A stretch of DNA of 19,019 nt from Candidatus Marinamargulisbacteria bacterium. GTDB lineage: Bacteria; Margulisbacteria; Marinamargulisbacteria; UBA817. Below are positions 17,098 through 19,019 of the stretch, piece after piece (the first letter of the stretch is position 1; each line of letters opens with the position of its first letter). The notes below the pieces were generated by a model. It ran no database searches and was not told the origin of the DNA. It saw nothing but the letters and a program-made list of their open reading frames with translations. The position numbers and the translations under genes were made by a program. Location: positions 1 through 19,019 of the forward strand of contig JALQXX010000029.1 in the NCBI GenBank assembly GCA_023262965.1, written 5' to 3'.

Positions 17098-18342
17098 ATG
17101 ACACATGCGCTATTAGAGGCTTTTAATCAACTGGCGATTCACGATCGCATTGATCCGTATTTTGAGGCGGATATTCAGGCGTATCTTGATGATGATTCCC
17201 AATTTTCATTGGCATTAAAGCGATCGTCTCAACGGTTATCGTTATATGGGCGTGATCACGTCACCATTCGTCAAAAATTTTTTAATACATTGCCACAGTC
17301 TGCGCGTGTACGGGTAATGGTGTCCAAAATACGGGCGGCGGGACTATGGTCATGGATTGAGGCCTTGGGGTATGATGTGCGTCAATTAACGGATGTTCAG
17401 GACATTGGGAAGGGGCGTAGTGTGTATCGCTTGGTATGTCATAATCGGGTGGTGGTGTTGAAAGAAAAAATCAATGTAAATCAGGTGCGCTACAACGACT
17501 TAACGCGTCAATTTGGACGGCAATCGTATCGCGGGTGGTTTTTGACGGGTGAGCGTGGTCATTGGGAATTATGTGAATGGTTGGGAGATACGGCGGGTGT
17601 CCGAGGGTTGCCGTCGGTTGATATGGCGGCACAGGCGGCCGCTTTTGGGGATATTTTGGGTGTTGGGGATCGTCATTGGGATAACTATATTATAACGCAT
17701 AACCAATTTGTAAACATTGATGTGGCGCATTTAATGGCCGAGGATAATGACTATTGGACGCAGGTCTATGTATGCGGGGGCTTGTACGAGGTGTGTGTAT
17801 TAAAAGACTACCTGCATGATACACGGCAATTGGACGGCGTAGCCCGGTCCTTTTTTTCGACGTATTACGCATATGCCATGTATTTGCGTGATCGATGTCA
17901 GCAAATAGGGCAGGTAATTGGTCACAAATGGCATAATAAGCATGCGATTGTGAATCACATCCGTACCATTTATGTGCCCGCGTTGGGAGTAATGTTTGAG
18001 CGAATGGTGTATAAGAGTATCGTGCAGCAGTTGGTTGCTCAGGGGGTGGATATTACCAATCATCCGGTGGTGTATATGTACTATTTGGCGGATAAAGGTG
18101 GGTGGTCGGTGTTTTTTCGGGCGGAGGCTGTTATGAGCGATATTATTGCAGTGATTACACAGTTGGCACGGGATCATTTGGGTATATCGGCGCAGTATTT
18201 TGTGGATTATAAAGCAACGGTTGACGCCGCAATGGCAACAATTGCAAGGGCCTGTGATGAGAGCTTGGCAAAACCATTATCGGCAACGGCTATTTTTGCG
18301 CAAACAGCACCCGATTCGGTGGCGGCGACGTCACGATTATGA
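17098..18342 (+). CDS. PI3/PI4-kinase-like protein of unknown substrate
   Basis: 414 aa from the ATG at 17098, 1 bp after nnrD; an in-frame start inside nnrD (16987) would give an Arg-rich extension read from its other frame and is rejected. An AGGTGG sits upstream with a long 12-nt gap. Seen: helical N-terminus (1-95); possible nucleotide-binding part GKGRSVYRLVCHNRVVVLKE (104-123) with K122 as candidate ATP lysine; hinge-like WELCEWLGD (156-164); catalytic-loop-like LGVGDRHWDNYII (187-199); and NQFVNIDVAHLM (202-213), D208 standing for the metal-binding Asp. Family knowledge: PI3/PI4 kinases and PIKKs show 'GxGDRHxxN' then 'HIDFG', and LanM dehydratase (DUF4135) domains share this fold. Inferred: a phosphotransferase of this fold acting on a lipid, protein or small molecule. 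No lanthionine cyclase domain is present. The C-terminal 200 residues are helical and unrecognised. Confidence 0.75.
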   Translation: MTHALLEAFNQLAIHDRIDPYFEADIQAYLDDDSQFSLALKRSSQRLSLYGRDHVTIRQKFFNTLPQSARVRVMVSKIRAAGLWSWIEALGYDVRQLTDVQDIGKGRSVYRLVCHNRVVVLKEKINVNQVRYNDLTRQFGRQSYRGWFLTGERGHWELCEWLGDTAGVRGLPSVDMAAQAAAFGDILGVGDRHWDNYIITHNQFVNIDVAHLMAEDNDYWTQVYVCGGLYEVCVLKDYLHDTRQLDGVARSFFSTYYAYAMYLRDRCQQIGQVIGHKWHNKHAIVNHIRTIYVPALGVMFERMVYKSIVQQLVAQGVDITNHPVVYMYYLADKGGWSVFFRAEAVMSDIIAVITQLARDHLGISAQYFVDYKATVDAAMATIARACDESLAKPLSATAIFAQTAPDSVAATSRL

Positions 18343-18350
18343 TACAATAA

Positions 18351-19019
18351 TTGAAATTGATAAAAAAATACAAGGAACTATTATCCAATAATTATCTTCT
18401 TGGAACATTTTTTGTTCTTCTGGCAACCGCTCTGCTTTCATTTAGATCAATTTTGGTGAAGTTGGCATATATTGAAAAAGTAGCCGTTATGGATTTATTT
18501 TATTATCGATTCTTATTCACGGTGCCTTTGTTAGTAGCGTTTGCTTTTTATAAAAAAAGAAAGGCGCTATTTACGGTTATTCTTGATAAGAAAATGGCTA
18601 TTCGTTGTATTTTGGCAGGATTCTTCGGTTATTATCTAGCAACATTATGCGATTTTCATTCGATAAAACTAATTGACGCTAATATCAACAGAATCATAGT
18701 ATATACATTTCCTACCTATGTTTTGATATTAAATGCCATTCTTGAAAGAAGACTGCCAAGAAATAGCGATATAGTCTGTTTTACATTAGTCCAAATAGGA
18801 TTATTTTTTGTTTTAGGCGGCTTTAATTTATCGCTAACATCAGCCAATAGAATAGGAATCAGTTTGGCCTTCCTTGCTGCAATTAGCTATTCCATTTACA
18901 TTATCATTAATCAACAAATTGGGAAGAAAATTGGCAGTATTCTATTCACGACTTACGCCGTAACATTTTCCTTTGCCTTTATAAACATACATTATTTCAC
19001 TATATTTGAACCAGAAATT
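18351..19019 (+). CDS. EamA/DMT-family membrane transporter, 5' part (3' end outside window)
   Basis: The frame opens right after a stop (18348-18350) at TTG 18351 (a second TTG is at 18357) and stays open for 223 codons to the window end. No in-frame ATG occurs until ~18489, within the region of the second membrane segment, so a TTG start is needed. Seen: LLGTFFVLLATALLSFRSILVKLAY (TM1); DLFYYRFLFTVPLLVAFAF (TM2, with the family's Arg); then GFFGYYLATLCDFHSIKL, NRIIVYTFPTYVLILNAILERRLP (the P and E typical of the first EamA repeat) and IGLFFVLGGF; the second repeat begins at ISLAFLAAISYSIYIII. Known: ten-helix exporters or importers of small metabolites at the inner membrane. The substrate is not predictable. 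GC is far below that of the upstream genes (18 of 60 in 18661-18720) and no Shine-Dalgarno is visible, so recent transfer is possible. Confidence 0.85.
   Translation, partial: MKLIKKYKELLSNNYLLGTFFVLLATALLSFRSILVKLAYIEKVAVMDLFYYRFLFTVPLLVAFAFYKKRKALFTVILDKKMAIRCILAGFFGYYLATLCDFHSIKLIDANINRIIVYTFPTYVLILNAILERRLPRNSDIVCFTLVQIGLFFVLGGFNLSLTSANRIGISLAFLAAISYSIYIIINQQIGKKIGSILFTTYAVTFSFAFINIHYFTIFEPEI

Noticed and set aside
17098-18342. Lanthipeptide synthetase (LanM) gene cluster
   Set aside because: The GDRHxxN...NID motif is compatible with the DUF4135 fold, but there is no cyclase domain, no precursor peptide and no dedicated transporter next to it; the neighbours are housekeeping genes.
18315-18343. 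Possible promoter for the transporter (TTCGGT, 17 bp, TATGAT)
   Set aside because: The -10 is good but the -35 matches the consensus at only the first two positions or so, and it lies in the kinase-like coding end; too weak to list as a feature.

Overview
The window reads as a bacterial chromosome segment in which every gene lies on the + strand, with almost no intergenic space. Stops and starts fit the standard bacterial code (TGA is used as a stop several times). Recognisable housekeeping genes (glycerol-3-phosphate dehydrogenase, glutamyl-tRNA synthetase, NAD(P)H-hydrate dehydratase) place it in Bacteria. The lineage cannot be fixed by reading alone. Very large secreted fibre proteins next to compact housekeeping operons recall uncultured candidate phyla such as Margulisbacteria, but that is only a weak guess. 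No tRNA, rRNA, CRISPR array, transposase or phage morphogenesis gene was seen.

Region 1 (1-12913) is the striking part: three tandem, paralogous genes for giant fibre-like proteins. The first is cut by the window start; the next two are 1843 and 1832 aa. The two complete ones have a signal peptide, an N-terminal beta domain ending in a 'VPYA'-like segment, YadA-like left-handed beta-roll repeats, and a long stalk of 'VGIG..P...LdVsGs' tail-fibre repeats. All three end in a phage tail-collar motif followed by a histidine-rich HxH 'needle', as in the receptor-binding tip of T4-type tail fibres. The HxH clusters flank a central segment of 28, 52 or 42 residues that is unrelated between the three proteins. 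I infer secreted, probably trimeric surface fibres with exchangeable binding tips rather than a prophage, because signal peptides are present and no virion genes are. The genes are joined by ATGA overlaps, and the third overlaps glpD by 8 bp, so region 1 plus glpD looks like one translationally coupled unit.

Region 2 (14454-18342) begins with a 42-bp gap holding a near-consensus sigma-70 promoter. Its predicted +1 falls on the A of the next ATG, suggesting a leaderless mRNA. The unit encodes a 100-aa exported protein resembling a reduced RlpA-type double-psi beta-barrel, then gltX, nnrD and a 414-aa protein with a PI3/PI4-kinase-like catalytic loop (GDRHxxN...NID). Spacing is 2 bp, a 14-bp overlap and 1 bp, so this is very likely one operon.

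Region 3 (18343-19019) shows an abrupt fall in GC content and holds the 5' part of an EamA/DMT-family membrane transporter that starts at a TTG and runs off the window end. It may be horizontally acquired, or it may mark an assembly junction.
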